DNA of 64,000 nucleotides from the NCBI RefSeq assembly GCF_009711135.1, contig NZ_WMIC01000002.1, positions 1 through 64,000 on the forward strand, given 5' to 3'. The notes under the pieces were generated by a model. That model did not search any database, had not been told where the DNA came from, and saw only the letters and a program-made list of their open reading frames with translations. This stretch comes from Flavobacterium sp. LC2016-01. GTDB lineage: Bacteria > Bacteroidota > Bacteroidia > Flavobacteriales > Flavobacteriaceae. Positions 9,281-19,357 of the stretch are shown here, one piece after another; the first letter of the stretch is position 1, and every line of letters starts with the position of its first letter. The position numbers and the translations under genes are program-made.

Positions 9281-11083
9281 CTAGTGGTGTAAAACTTCTT
9301 CACCTTCTTTCATCGGTACATTTTGAGGAACAAAATCTACATCGTGATTTGGGTTACTATAGTCATACGGCCAACGATATACATGAGGAATTTCACCTGG
9401 CCAGTTTCCGTGAATATGTTCAACTGGTGTAGTCCATTCTAATGTTGTAGATCTCCATGGATTCTGAACTGCTTTCTTACCGTAGAATATACTGCTAAAG
9501 AAGTTGTATAAGAATACTAATTGGAAAGCACCACCTACAAGCGCGAATGTTGTAATTAAAACATTCACATTTTGTAAATCATCAAATAATGGAAAGTTTG
9601 TGTTTGTATAATAACGTCTTGGCAAACCAGCTAATCCAATAAAGTGCATTGGGAAGAATACCCCATAAGCACAAACAGCAGTTACCCAGAAGTGAATATA
9701 ACCTAAGTTTTTATTCAACATTCTTCCGTACATTTTAGGGAACCAGTGGTAGATACCAGCAAACATTCCGTAAAGTGCAGATATACCCATTACTAAGTGA
9801 AAGTGAGCAATTACAAAATATGTATCGTGAACGTTAATATCTAAAGTACTATCTCCTAAAATGATTCCTGTTAAACCTCCAGTAATGAAAGTAGAAACCA
9901 TTCCAATAGAGAATAACATTGCAGGATTGAATTGTAAGTTACCTTTCCATAAAGTTGTAATCCAGTTGAACGCTTTTACAGCAGATGGAATCGCAATCAA
10001 TAAAGTTGTGAAAGTAAATACAGATCCTAAGAAAGGATTCATACCAGAGATAAACATGTGGTGACCCCATACAATAGTTGATAAAAATGCAATTGCAAGA
10101 ACTGACATAATCATCGCTCTATATCCGAAGATTGGTTTACGAGAGTTCGTAGCCATAATTTCAGAAACAAGACCCATTGCTGGTAAGATTACGATGTAAA
10201 CCTCAGGGTGACCTAAGAACCAGAATAAGTGCTCAAACAATACCGGAGAACCTCCTTGGTAGTGTAAAACTTCTCCAGCAATATAGATATCAGATAAGAA
10301 GAATGAAGTACCAAAACTTCTATCAAAAATCAACAATAAAGCTGCAGACAATAATACTGGAAATGAAATAACACCAATAATAGCTGTTACAAAAAATGTC
10401 CAGATTGTAAGAGGAAGTCTAGTCATAGACATTCCTTTTGTTCTTAAGTTAATAACAGTTACAATGTAGTTTAATGATCCCATTAATGAAGATGCAATAA
10501 AGATAGCCATTGAAACTAACCATAAAGTCATACCAGTTCCAGAACCTGGAATTGCTTGTGGCAATGCACTTAATGGAGGATAAATTGTCCAACCTGCAGA
10601 AGCTGGTCCAGCTTCAACAAATAAAGAAGATAACATTATTACAGCAGACAAGAAAAATAACCAATACGAAATCATATTCATGAATCCAGACGCCATATCT
10701 CTCGCTCCAATTTGAAGTGGAATAAGTAAATTACTAAAAGTTCCACTTAAACCAGCTGTCAATACAAAGAATACCATGATGGTACCGTGAATTGTAACTA
10801 AAGCCAGATAAATATCATTTGCCATTACTCCATCAGGTGCAAATTTATCTCCTAGTAAAACATTAAATATTTTAAAAGACTCTTCTGGCCATGCCAATTG
10901 CATTCTGAAAAGCAAAGACATTGCAATACCAATAATCCCCATAATAATACCAGTAATCAAGTATTGTTTGGCAATCATTTTGTGATCAATACTAAAAATA
11001 TATTTAGTAATGAACGTGTCTTTATGATGATGTTCGTGCTCGTGATCGTGTCCGTGATCGTGACCGTGCGCTTCTGCTGACAT
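9281..11083 (-). CDS. ctaD: Cytochrome c oxidase subunit I (heme-copper aa3 type)
   Basis: 600 residues, about twelve membrane helices. This is the catalytic subunit that reduces oxygen at the heme a3-CuB site and pumps protons. Visible hallmarks: WFLGHPEVYIVILPAMG, IVWGHHMFISGMNP (CuB histidines) and VHDTYFVIAHFHLVMG (heme histidines). The N-terminus carries an unusual histidine-rich stretch, HGHDHGHDHEHEHHHKD (about residues 6-22), before the first helix. It is the last gene of actABCDEF-coxB-coxA and is followed by a strong terminator. Subunits III and IV are not present here. Identification is secure. Confidence 0.96.
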   Translation of the reverse strand: MSAEAHGHDHGHDHEHEHHHKDTFITKYIFSIDHKMIAKQYLITGIIMGIIGIAMSLLFRMQLAWPEESFKIFNVLLGDKFAPDGVMANDIYLALVTIHGTIMVFFVLTAGLSGTFSNLLIPLQIGARDMASGFMNMISYWLFFLSAVIMLSSLFVEAGPASAGWTIYPPLSALPQAIPGSGTGMTLWLVSMAIFIASSLMGSLNYIVTVINLRTKGMSMTRLPLTIWTFFVTAIIGVISFPVLLSAALLLIFDRSFGTSFFLSDIYIAGEVLHYQGGSPVLFEHLFWFLGHPEVYIVILPAMGLVSEIMATNSRKPIFGYRAMIMSVLAIAFLSTIVWGHHMFISGMNPFLGSVFTFTTLLIAIPSAVKAFNWITTLWKGNLQFNPAMLFSIGMVSTFITGGLTGIILGDSTLDINVHDTYFVIAHFHLVMGISALYGMFAGIYHWFPKMYGRMLNKNLGYIHFWVTAVCAYGVFFPMHFIGLAGLPRRYYTNTNFPLFDDLQNVNVLITTFALVGGAFQLVFLYNFFSSIFYGKKAVQNPWRSTTLEWTTPVEHIHGNWPGEIPHVYRWPYDYSNPNHDVDFVPQNVPMKEGEEVLHH

Positions 11084-11113
11084 ATATGTGTACTTTAAAT
11101 TTTCTTAATAATA

Positions 11114-12310
11114 TTATTTAACCGCAACTTTAGCTACAGCTGCTTTTACAGTGTCAATAACCGCTTTAACGGTATCTATTACTTTTGCAGTTGTATCAGT
11201 TGTTGGAGCAGTTGCTTCAGCTGCTTTTTCTTTTTCAGCAGCTGCCGCCGCTTTAATATCTTGAGCTAAAGTAGTTTTTTCACTTAACCATTTTTTATAA
11301 TCTTCAGGAGTATCAACAACAACTTTCATTTGCATGTTGTAGTGAGAAGCCCCACAAATCTTATTACATAATAATAAATAATCAAATGTATAAGGATCTA
11401 AAGCTGTACCGCCTTTAGCAACTAACTCTACACTTTTTTCTGCTCTAAGTTTATTAATGTTAGCCACTTTTTCTTTCATAAAGTCTAACTCTCTATATTC
11501 AGCAGTTGTATAAGTTGGAATAAAAGCAAATTCAGTTACCATTCCTGGTACACAGTTCATTTGCGCTCTAAAGTGAGGCATATAAGCTGAGTGCAAAACA
11601 TCCTGAGAACGCATTTTGAAATGCACTTTTTTCCCTTTTGGAATATGTAATTCAGTAACTACAATATCATCTTGAGCATTAGGATCAGACATATCAACAC
11701 CTAAAGTATTAATACCTTCAATTAAACGTACGTTTGCCTTTCCTAAAGTATTATCAGCACCAGCATATCTTGCAGTCCATTTAAACTGTTGAGCATATAA
11801 TTCAATCTCAATAACATCTTCGTCTTTATCAACAAACATAATATTGTTCCAAGCATATAATCCGTAAAGAATTAAACAAGCAAGAACTACTGATGGAATG
11901 ATACTCCAAATTGCTTCAAGTTTATTACTATCTGCAAAGAATAAAGCTTTTCTATCTTTATGTCCTCTATTTTTAAAAGAAAACCAATACAATAAACCTT
12001 GTGTAATAAATTGAACTACAAAAATTAAAACCCAAGTAATATTCATCAAATTATCCACTAAAAGCCCATGCTCTGAAGCTGGAGTATGAAGTGCTAAACC
12101 ACCCCATTTTAGCAAACCGTAAATCGTAAATATATAAATGAAAGCTAAAAAGCCAAACATAACATATCCCTGCACATTATTATCATTATCTGATGCAACT
12201 TGCGAATCGTCCGAAGATGAACCGACCTGAGTAAGATCAAATATCTTCGTCAATTGCCATAATGCAACTGCTAATAAAACTACAACTATAATTACCAACA
12301 AACTTGTCAT
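11114..12310 (-). CDS. ctaC: Cytochrome c oxidase subunit II
   Basis: 398 residues. Subunit II carries the CuA centre that accepts electrons from cytochrome c or, here, probably directly from alternative complex III. The CuA motif CNKICGASHYNMQM is visible near residue 320, with the upstream histidine in LHSAYMPHFRAQMN. The N-terminus has four predicted helices (about 3-22, 50-70, 88-112, 133-160) rather than the usual two, so about 80 residues are extra. The C-terminus ends in an alanine/lysine-rich tail (from about 355) likely to be amphipathic. No cytochrome c domain is fused. It sits between actF (19 bp) and coxA (30 bp). Confidence 0.95.
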   Translation of the reverse strand: MTSLLVIIVVVLLAVALWQLTKIFDLTQVGSSSDDSQVASDNDNNVQGYVMFGFLAFIYIFTIYGLLKWGGLALHTPASEHGLLVDNLMNITWVLIFVVQFITQGLLYWFSFKNRGHKDRKALFFADSNKLEAIWSIIPSVVLACLILYGLYAWNNIMFVDKDEDVIEIELYAQQFKWTARYAGADNTLGKANVRLIEGINTLGVDMSDPNAQDDIVVTELHIPKGKKVHFKMRSQDVLHSAYMPHFRAQMNCVPGMVTEFAFIPTYTTAEYRELDFMKEKVANINKLRAEKSVELVAKGGTALDPYTFDYLLLCNKICGASHYNMQMKVVVDTPEDYKKWLSEKTTLAQDIKAAAAAEKEKAAEATAPTTDTTAKVIDTVKAVIDTVKAAVAKVAVK

Positions 12311-12329
12311 CTGTTTACTTCTTTAAATA

Positions 12330-13724
12330 TTAATAATGAAAATGTTTACTTTCTTCAATGAAAGGATTTCTTTTTGCCAACAAAGGAGCTTTAGTTAATG
12401 CAGTAAATACAACAAAAATAAATAAACCTAAGAAGAAAAGAATAGATGCAATTTCAGGAACACCAATAAACCATTTGTCTCCAACAGTACCAGGCATAAT
12501 CATATTAAAGAAATCTACATAGTGACCTAATAAGATAACAATACCTGCCATTACAATTACCCAATTAAGACGTTTAAAATCTGTATTGATTAATATTAAC
12601 AATGGGAATACAAAGTTCATAACCACAGCACCAAAGAATGGCAAGTTATATAATTGAATTCTTGTTACAAAGTAAGTTACTTCTTCTGGAATGTTAGCAT
12701 ACCAGATTAACATAAATTGAGAGAACCATAAGTAAGTCCAGAAAACACTGATACCAAACATAAATTTAGCTAAGTCGTGAATGTGACTTGTATTTACATA
12801 TTCTAAATATCCTTTTGATTTCAAATAAATTGTTACCAATGCAATACTCGTAATACCACTTACGAAGAAAGAAGCAAATACATACCATCCGAACAATGTA
12901 CTGAACCAGTGTGGATCAAATGACATAATCCAGTCCCAAGACATAATAGATTCTGACACAATAAAGAATACTAAGAAGCCCGCAGACATTTTAAAATTCT
13001 TTTTGTAGTAAAGATCATCATTAGCCTCATCTTGAGCTAAACAGTTCTTTCTAGAATAAATTCTGTAAAGATTCCATCCTAATAAAAAGACAAATGCTCT
13101 AGCAATCCAAAAAGGAAAATTTAAATAACCTGATTTTCCAGCGATAATTGCATCATAGTTTGGATCACCCGGTTTAGTAACTCCTTCTCCAAGCCAAACA
13201 AAAATATGGTTGAAATGCAATCCGCATAAAATTAATATTACAAAGAAAATTATTGAACCAGCTGGCAAATAAGCAGTAATACCCTGCATTACTCTAAATA
13301 AAACTGGAGACCAACCTGCTTGAGCAACTTGTTGAATAGCATAAAATGCTAAAACTCCCATAGAAAGCAGTAAAAAGAAAATACATGCTACATATAATGC
13401 AGACCAAGGCTTATTTTGCAATTGGTGCAAAACGTGCTCCAAATGTTTTTCGTGTTCGTCAGCACCAGAAACTTCTGCATGCTTTGCTCCTTTGTGTTCT
13501 TCATGTGAAGCTTCAGCAGCTTCATGATGACCTGCTTCTTTATGAGATGCCTCTGCAGACTCCTCATGTGCAGTACCATGAGCCCCATGAGCATCTGCTG
13601 CTAGTATTTTTTCAACTTCTTGAATATCTTTAGGTGCACTTAAAAAACCATACCCAATTCCTAATAGTCCAAGAACCATTAAGATGATAGAAAAAGTTTT
13701 TAATTTACTTGAAAATGTATACAT
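12330..13724 (-). CDS. actF: Alternative complex III subunit ActF
   Basis: Integral membrane quinol:cytochrome c oxidoreductase subunit, about ten helices, paralogous to ActC and part of the quinol side of the complex. I prefer the ATG at 13724 (MYTFSSKLK), which puts a helix right at the N-terminus; an in-frame ATG at 13751 would add nine residues and directly follow the actE stop. After the first helix comes a strongly histidine-rich loop (about residues 44-100: HGAHGTAHEE, HKEAGHHEAAEASHEEHKG) not needed for the fold. Order and spacing within the act operon make the assignment firm. Confidence 0.9.
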   Translation of the reverse strand: MYTFSSKLKTFSIILMVLGLLGIGYGFLSAPKDIQEVEKILAADAHGAHGTAHEESAEASHKEAGHHEAAEASHEEHKGAKHAEVSGADEHEKHLEHVLHQLQNKPWSALYVACIFFLLLSMGVLAFYAIQQVAQAGWSPVLFRVMQGITAYLPAGSIIFFVILILCGLHFNHIFVWLGEGVTKPGDPNYDAIIAGKSGYLNFPFWIARAFVFLLGWNLYRIYSRKNCLAQDEANDDLYYKKNFKMSAGFLVFFIVSESIMSWDWIMSFDPHWFSTLFGWYVFASFFVSGITSIALVTIYLKSKGYLEYVNTSHIHDLAKFMFGISVFWTYLWFSQFMLIWYANIPEEVTYFVTRIQLYNLPFFGAVVMNFVFPLLILINTDFKRLNWVIVMAGIVILLGHYVDFFNMIMPGTVGDKWFIGVPEIASILFFLGLFIFVVFTALTKAPLLAKRNPFIEESKHFHY

Positions 13725-13751
13725 ATCTATTACGATCAGTTTGTTCAACAA

Positions 13752-14297
13752 TTATAATTGGCTTTTTAGTTTTAGAACATAGTCAGCAACTAACCAACGT
13801 TCGTGGGCACTTAATTGATTTGCGTGTGAACCCATTGCATTTAAACCATAAGTCTCAACGTGGAAGATACTTCCTTCAGTAATTACCCTGTCTTTATAAC
13901 TAGGTACACCAAGAAATTTTTCTCTTTCAACTAATTTACCTTTACCGTTACCAGCTGCACCATGACAGCTAATACAATAAATTTCGAAAAGTTCTTTTCC
14001 TTTTCCAGAATTTCTATCTGCTTCAGTCAAAGGCGATTTTAAATTAGCTTTTGCCAATTCATAACCTGCAGTCGAATTTTCATACTCATAAGGTTCAAAA
14101 CCTCTATTAATAGTTCCTTTAACAGGAAGCTGACCTTCTTTTCCTTCCTTAAATATTTTCGCTTCTGCGTAAGGCTCATAACCTACAGACTCATACATAT
14201 TTGGGAAATACTGATAGTTTGGTGCCGAATTATTGTGGCAAGAAGAAACTAAAATAGTTATACCAACTAAAAGTGTTATTTTATATATCCTTTTCAT
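13752..14297 (-). CDS. actE: Alternative complex III subunit ActE, monoheme cytochrome c lipoprotein
   Basis: 181 residues. Starts with a lipoprotein signal (hydrophobic segment ending VSSC at residues 17-20). One heme c site, CISCH (about residues 107-111), followed by GAAGNGKG, and a C-terminal segment likely to hold the axial methionine (GLNAMGSHANQLS). In this complex ActE carries electrons from the multiheme subunit toward the oxidase. It is 8 bp after actD and directly abuts actF. Family and context agree. Confidence 0.93.
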   Translation of the reverse strand: MKRIYKITLLVGITILVSSCHNNSAPNYQYFPNMYESVGYEPYAEAKIFKEGKEGQLPVKGTINRGFEPYEYENSTAGYELAKANLKSPLTEADRNSGKGKELFEIYCISCHGAAGNGKGKLVEREKFLGVPSYKDRVITEGSIFHVETYGLNAMGSHANQLSAHERWLVADYVLKLKSQL

Positions 14298-14305
14298 AGC
14301 TACAA

Positions 14306-14830
14306 TTAATTCTTTTCAATTACTTTAACTTCAACAGCTCCTGTACCTTCGAAGAAAGAAACCAATTCAGCTTCATTATCGTTTACAGCCACTTCCATTA
14401 AGAAATGGTCGTCTGTTGTTCTTACATCAGGATTTTCGGCTTCCTTAAATGGCCATAATCTACTTCTCATATAAAAAGTAATTACCATTAAGTGCGCAGC
14501 AAAAAATACAGTCATCTCAAACATAATTGGCACAAAAGAAGGCATATTTTGAATGAAACTAAAACTTGGTTTTCCACCAATGTCCTGTGGCCAGTCATGA
14601 ATCATGATATAACTCATCATTGTTGTTGCAACAGAAATACCAACACATCCATATAGGAAAGCACAAATTGCTAATCTTGTTGGTGCTAAGCCCATGGCTT
14701 TATCCAATCCGTGAACTGGGAATGGAGTAAAAACCTCTTCAATATGATGATGAGCAGCTCTGGTTTTCTTTACTGCATCCATCAAAATATCATCGTCATT
14801 ATAAATGGCGTATATTACTTTATTACTCAT
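14306..14830 (-). CDS. actD: Alternative complex III subunit ActD (DUF3341)
   Basis: 174 residues: a cytoplasmic N-terminal domain (YAIYNDDD, then HHHIEEVFTPFPVHGLD) and two membrane helices (about 53-78 and 98-122). This is the DUF3341 family, a structural subunit on the inner face of the complex without cofactors. The start overlaps the end of actC by 8 nt. Identification rests on the characteristic PFPVHGLDKAMGL motif and the operon position. Confidence 0.92.
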   Translation of the reverse strand: MSNKVIYAIYNDDDILMDAVKKTRAAHHHIEEVFTPFPVHGLDKAMGLAPTRLAICAFLYGCVGISVATTMMSYIMIHDWPQDIGGKPSFSFIQNMPSFVPIMFEMTVFFAAHLMVITFYMRSRLWPFKEAENPDVRTTDDHFLMEVAVNDNEAELVSFFEGTGAVEVKVIEKN

Positions 14831-16226
14831 GATGTGAATCTTTACTATTTGCTCTTTCTCTAATGTAATTATCTCCTGTTCCTTTCAAAATTGTTTTTAC
14901 CTCCGCCTGAGCAATTACAGGGAATGTTCTAGAGTATAATAAAAACAATACAAAGAAGAAACCAATTGTTCCGATGAAAATTCCAATATCAACAAATGTT
15001 GGTGAGAACATTGTCCAAGAAGATGGAAGGTAATCTCTATGTAAAGAAGTAACAATGATTACGAATCTTTCAAACCACATTCCGATGTTTACCACAATCG
15101 AAATAATAAATGAAAACATGATACTTGTTCTTAATTTTTTGAACCACATAAATTGTGGAGAGAAAACGTTACAAGTCATCATTGACCAATATGCCCACCA
15201 GTAAGGTCCAGTAGCTCTATTTAAGAATGCATATTGTTCATACTCTACACCTGAATACCAAGCTACAAATAACTCAGTGATGTAAGCCACACCTACGATC
15301 GAACCTGTAATCATGATAATGATGTTCATTAATTCGATATGCTGTAATGTGATATACGCTTCAAGGTTAGAAACTTTTCTCATAACAATCAACAATGTGT
15401 TTACCATCGCAAATCCTGAGAATACCGCTCCAGCAACGAAGTATGGAGGGAAGATTGTTGTATGCCATCCTGGAATTACAGAAGTAGCAAAGTCCATCGA
15501 TACAATCGTGTGTACAGAAAGTACAAGAGGAGTAGCTAAACCAGCTAATACTAATGATACTTCTTCAAAACGCTGCCAGTCTTTTGCTCTACCGCTCCAT
15601 CCAAAACTTAAGATAGAATAAACTCTTTTGTTAAATGGAGTAATAGCTCTATCACGAAGCATTGCAAAGTCAGGTAATAAACCAGTCCACCAGAAAACTA
15701 ATGAAACTGAAAGATAAGTTGAAATCGCAAATACGTCCCATAATAATGGTGAGTTAAAGTTTACCCATAATGATCCAAACTGATTTGGAATAGGCAAAAC
15801 CCAGTATGCTAACCATGGACGTCCCATGTGAATAATTGGAAATAAACCTGCTTGAACTACTGAGAAGATAGTCATTGCTTCTGCAGAACGGTTAATAGCC
15901 ATTCTCCAACGTTGACGGAAAAGTAATAGTACTGCAGAAATCAAAGTTCCAGCGTGACCAATACCAACCCACCAAACGAAGTTAGTAATATCCCAAGCCC
16001 AGCCAACTGTTTTATTTAATCCCCATGTTCCAATACCGGTAGATACGGTGTAAATTATACAACCTAACCCCCAAAGGAAGGCTATTAATGCGATTGAAAA
16101 TACAATCCACCATTGTTTATTTGCAGGTCCTTCAACAGGCGCTGCCACATCTACAGTTACATCGTGATAAGATTTATCACCAATAACTAAAGGTTTTCTA
16201 ATGGGTGCTTCGTAGTGAGACGACAT
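14823..16226 (-). CDS. actC: Alternative complex III subunit ActC (NrfD-like)
   Basis: 467 residues, NrfD/PsrC-type membrane protein with about ten helices. It is a quinol-oxidation subunit of the complex. The hydrophobic segments, the GIGHAGTLISAVLLLFRQ region and HMGRPWLAYW are typical of the family. Upstream actB is 33 bp away and actD overlaps its end. Assigned from operon order and family character. Confidence 0.94.
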   Translation of the reverse strand: MSSHYEAPIRKPLVIGDKSYHDVTVDVAAPVEGPANKQWWIVFSIALIAFLWGLGCIIYTVSTGIGTWGLNKTVGWAWDITNFVWWVGIGHAGTLISAVLLLFRQRWRMAINRSAEAMTIFSVVQAGLFPIIHMGRPWLAYWVLPIPNQFGSLWVNFNSPLLWDVFAISTYLSVSLVFWWTGLLPDFAMLRDRAITPFNKRVYSILSFGWSGRAKDWQRFEEVSLVLAGLATPLVLSVHTIVSMDFATSVIPGWHTTIFPPYFVAGAVFSGFAMVNTLLIVMRKVSNLEAYITLQHIELMNIIIMITGSIVGVAYITELFVAWYSGVEYEQYAFLNRATGPYWWAYWSMMTCNVFSPQFMWFKKLRTSIMFSFIISIVVNIGMWFERFVIIVTSLHRDYLPSSWTMFSPTFVDIGIFIGTIGFFFVLFLLYSRTFPVIAQAEVKTILKGTGDNYIRERANSKDSHHE

Positions 16227-16259
16227 AATCCTTTATATTGTTTCTTATTAATAATTTTA

Positions 16260-19200
16260 CTAAGTATTTCTAACTTTAACGTGGTACACCACATTAGGTT
16301 TTGTTCCTACATGCTCTAATAAGTGATATGATCTTTCATCAGCAGCTAATTTTGCTACCTTACTATCAGCGTCATTTACATCACCAAATATCATTGCTCC
16401 AGAAGAACAAGCACTTGAACAAGCAGTTTGGAATTCACCATCTCTAACTGGGCGACCTTCGTTTTTAGCTTTCAATTTAGTAGCTTGTGTCATTTGAATA
16501 CACATAGAACATTTTTCCATTACTCCACGAGAACGAACATTTACGTCTGGGTTTAATACCATACGACCTAAATCATCATTCATATGATAATCGAATTCAC
16601 TGTTTTTGTTATACAAGAACCAGTTAAAACGACGAACTTTATATGGACAGTTATTTGCGCAGTAACGAGTACCAACACATCTGTTATATGCCATGTGGTT
16701 TTGACCTTCACGTCCGTGAGAAGTAGCAGCAACAGGACAAACTGTTTCACAAGGTGCGTGATTACAGTGTTGACACATTACAGGTTGGAATGCCACTTGT
16801 GGATTTTCTCCAGCTTTTTCCATTTCATTGAATGTAGACAATGAACTTGATAAACCAGCAATTCCTTCTTTTCTTTTGTTATCACCTTCGAAAGTACTTT
16901 CAGAAGAATAATATCTGTCAATACGCAACCAGTGCATATCACGGCTTCTTCTAACTTCAGCTTTACCAACTACAGGTACATTGTTCTCTGCGTGACATGC
17001 AATAACACATGCTCCACATCCAGTACAAGCATTTAAATCAATAGAAAGATTAAAATGATGACCTGTTGAACGATCAAATGATTCCCATAAGTCAACAGTT
17101 GTAGCTTCAACTTCTTGGTGATCTAAAGATACCATTGGTTTTTCATTCCAATGCTCAGCATCTTCAGAATTGAATACTGTTAAAGTAGTTTCTTTAATAA
17201 TATCCCCTCTACCCATTAACGTTTTTTGTCCTTGAACACAAGCAAACTCATGAACACCATTAGCTTTAGCTAAAGTTATAGACTGAACATTATTGAAGTT
17301 TTTATATAAAGCGTAAGCATTAATACCTACTTGCATTTCTTCTTTTAAGTCTGCCTTGCGACCATATCCAACTGCAAATCCAATTGTTCCAACAGCTTGT
17401 CCTGGTTGAACAATAACTGGAACATTTTCGATTTTCACACCATCAGCAGTTGTGATTGTAGCATAACTACCATTCAAACCACCATTAGCAACGATCTCAT
17501 TTGATAAATCGTATTTCTTAGCATCTGCGTTTGAAACAGTAATATAGTTATCCCAAGAAACTCTTGTGATTGGATCTGGAAACTCTTGCAACCAAGGATT
17601 GTTTGCATGTTGTCCATCACCCAAACCTGTTTTAGTATACAATACTAATTCAAGACCTCCAACAGATTTTGATTTAGAAAGCGCACTTGCTGCACCAGCC
17701 GAATCAAAAGCTCCGCCAGATAAAGCAGCTGAACCAGTTACAAAAACACCATCATGTAATACTTTATTCCAAGAAGAACCAGCAATTAAACCAGCAGAAT
17801 TAGCTTTAAGGTAATCGTAGAAAGTTCCACCAACACCATTTAAAGACAATAAAACATCTTGAAATTGTTTTGTATTAAAGATTGGACGAATTGTTGGCTG
17901 TGTTAAACTATATGTTCCTTTTGTAATAACAACATCTCCCCAAGACTCTAAATAATGAGGTGCAGGAGCCGCAATTTTTACAATAGAAGCAGTTTCATCA
18001 TCTTTTAAAGAAAAAGCAACAGAAGTTTCTACTTTTTTCAATCCAGATACAAAAGCAGCTGAATCAGCTAATGTGTAAACAGGATTAACTCCACTCATGA
18101 TTAAAGTATGAACACTTCCTGCATTCATATCTTTTACCAATTGAGCAACAACTGCATTAGAACCTTTTCTAATTTGTCTAGTACCAACAGTACTAAAAGC
18201 CTCACTTGCTAATTTTTGATTAATAGCCAAAACTAACAACTGAGCATTTTTATCTTCGATTCCAGATACTAAAACCCCTTTAGAACCTGCTGAATTTAAA
18301 TTCTGAGCAGCTTTTACTACTTCAGCTTTAAAAGCACCATCTAAAGAAACAGGAATAGAAGCACCTACAACTATATTATAAATTTGAACTAACGCTTGTT
18401 TTTGATCAGCAGTAGTCATTGGAACACGCTTATCAGCAGCTGCTCCAGATAATGTCATGTTTGATTCAAACTGAATATGACGAGACATTGTTTTTTTCCC
18501 TTCAGATCCAGATGGAATTCTTCCTTTCGCATATCCAGAATCATATCCTCCACCTTGCCAGTCTCCTAAGAAATCAGCACCAACAGATACAATTAATGAA
18601 GATTTTGAAAAATCATAATCAACTAATGCTCTTTCTCCATAAGCTGTTTCGAATGCATCTAACGCCTCAGAAGAAGAAACTGCATCATAAACAACATGTT
18701 TTGCATTAGGGTTTTTAGCAATAAACTCACCTATTAATTTCTCAGTAGATGGACTTGCTAAAGTATTTGTTAACAATACAACTTGACCTCCTTTTGCTTT
18801 TGCTTCTGCAAGACTCGCTTTAATTTCTGAATCAACAGCAGGCCAGCTGCTCTTTTTTCCTTTCAATCTTGGCTCTTGCAAACGAGAACTATCGTATAAT
18901 CCTAAGATTGATGCATGAACTCTAGCATTAGCAGCAAATTTAGCACCTTCAATAGTATTGTTTTCAACTTTAATTGGACGACCCTCACGAGTTTTTACCA
19001 AAAGATTTGCAAAATCAAAACCATCAAAAACAGTAGTTGCATAATAATCAGCAACACCAGGAATGATTTGCTCTGGTTGTAAAACATAAGGGATAGACTT
19101 GTGCACAGGACCCTCACAAGCAGCAAGTGTAACAGCTGCAGTACTAAATCCTACGTACTTTAAAAAGTCACGACGTGAAGTTCCTGAAGAAGCTAAAGCC

Positions 19201-19325
19201 TCTGCATTTCCTAAGAATTCATCAGTAGGAATTTCTTCAACAAATTCGTTATTTCTAAGCGCCTCAACAATAGAACCATTCTCTAGTTCTTCAACACTTT
19301 TCCAGTATTTTTTGTTTGATGACAT
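16260..19325 (-). CDS. actB: Alternative complex III subunit ActB, iron-sulfur/molybdopterin-like fusion
   Basis: 1021 residues. A twin-arginine signal SRRDFLKYVGF (about 49-59) ends in a lipobox-like LAAC. The middle (about 80-740) is a molybdopterin-oxidoreductase-like domain, which in this family lacks the cofactor. The C-terminal part (about 765-1000) is a ferredoxin domain with cysteine clusters CTGCGACVIACH, CQHCNHAPCETVCP, CVGTRYCANNCP and CSMCI...CSSACSSG, enough for four Fe-S clusters. It relays electrons between the quinol site and the hemes of ActA. 32 bp separate it from actA and 33 from actC. Confidence 0.95.
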   Translation of the reverse strand: MSSNKKYWKSVEELENGSIVEALRNNEFVEEIPTDEFLGNAEALASSGTSRRDFLKYVGFSTAAVTLAACEGPVHKSIPYVLQPEQIIPGVADYYATTVFDGFDFANLLVKTREGRPIKVENNTIEGAKFAANARVHASILGLYDSSRLQEPRLKGKKSSWPAVDSEIKASLAEAKAKGGQVVLLTNTLASPSTEKLIGEFIAKNPNAKHVVYDAVSSSEALDAFETAYGERALVDYDFSKSSLIVSVGADFLGDWQGGGYDSGYAKGRIPSGSEGKKTMSRHIQFESNMTLSGAAADKRVPMTTADQKQALVQIYNIVVGASIPVSLDGAFKAEVVKAAQNLNSAGSKGVLVSGIEDKNAQLLVLAINQKLASEAFSTVGTRQIRKGSNAVVAQLVKDMNAGSVHTLIMSGVNPVYTLADSAAFVSGLKKVETSVAFSLKDDETASIVKIAAPAPHYLESWGDVVITKGTYSLTQPTIRPIFNTKQFQDVLLSLNGVGGTFYDYLKANSAGLIAGSSWNKVLHDGVFVTGSAALSGGAFDSAGAASALSKSKSVGGLELVLYTKTGLGDGQHANNPWLQEFPDPITRVSWDNYITVSNADAKKYDLSNEIVANGGLNGSYATITTADGVKIENVPVIVQPGQAVGTIGFAVGYGRKADLKEEMQVGINAYALYKNFNNVQSITLAKANGVHEFACVQGQKTLMGRGDIIKETTLTVFNSEDAEHWNEKPMVSLDHQEVEATTVDLWESFDRSTGHHFNLSIDLNACTGCGACVIACHAENNVPVVGKAEVRRSRDMHWLRIDRYYSSESTFEGDNKRKEGIAGLSSSLSTFNEMEKAGENPQVAFQPVMCQHCNHAPCETVCPVAATSHGREGQNHMAYNRCVGTRYCANNCPYKVRRFNWFLYNKNSEFDYHMNDDLGRMVLNPDVNVRSRGVMEKCSMCIQMTQATKLKAKNEGRPVRDGEFQTACSSACSSGAMIFGDVNDADSKVAKLAADERSYHLLEHVGTKPNVVYHVKVRNT

Positions 19326-19357
19326 TGTATATAAATATTAAAATCTTAATAATTCGA

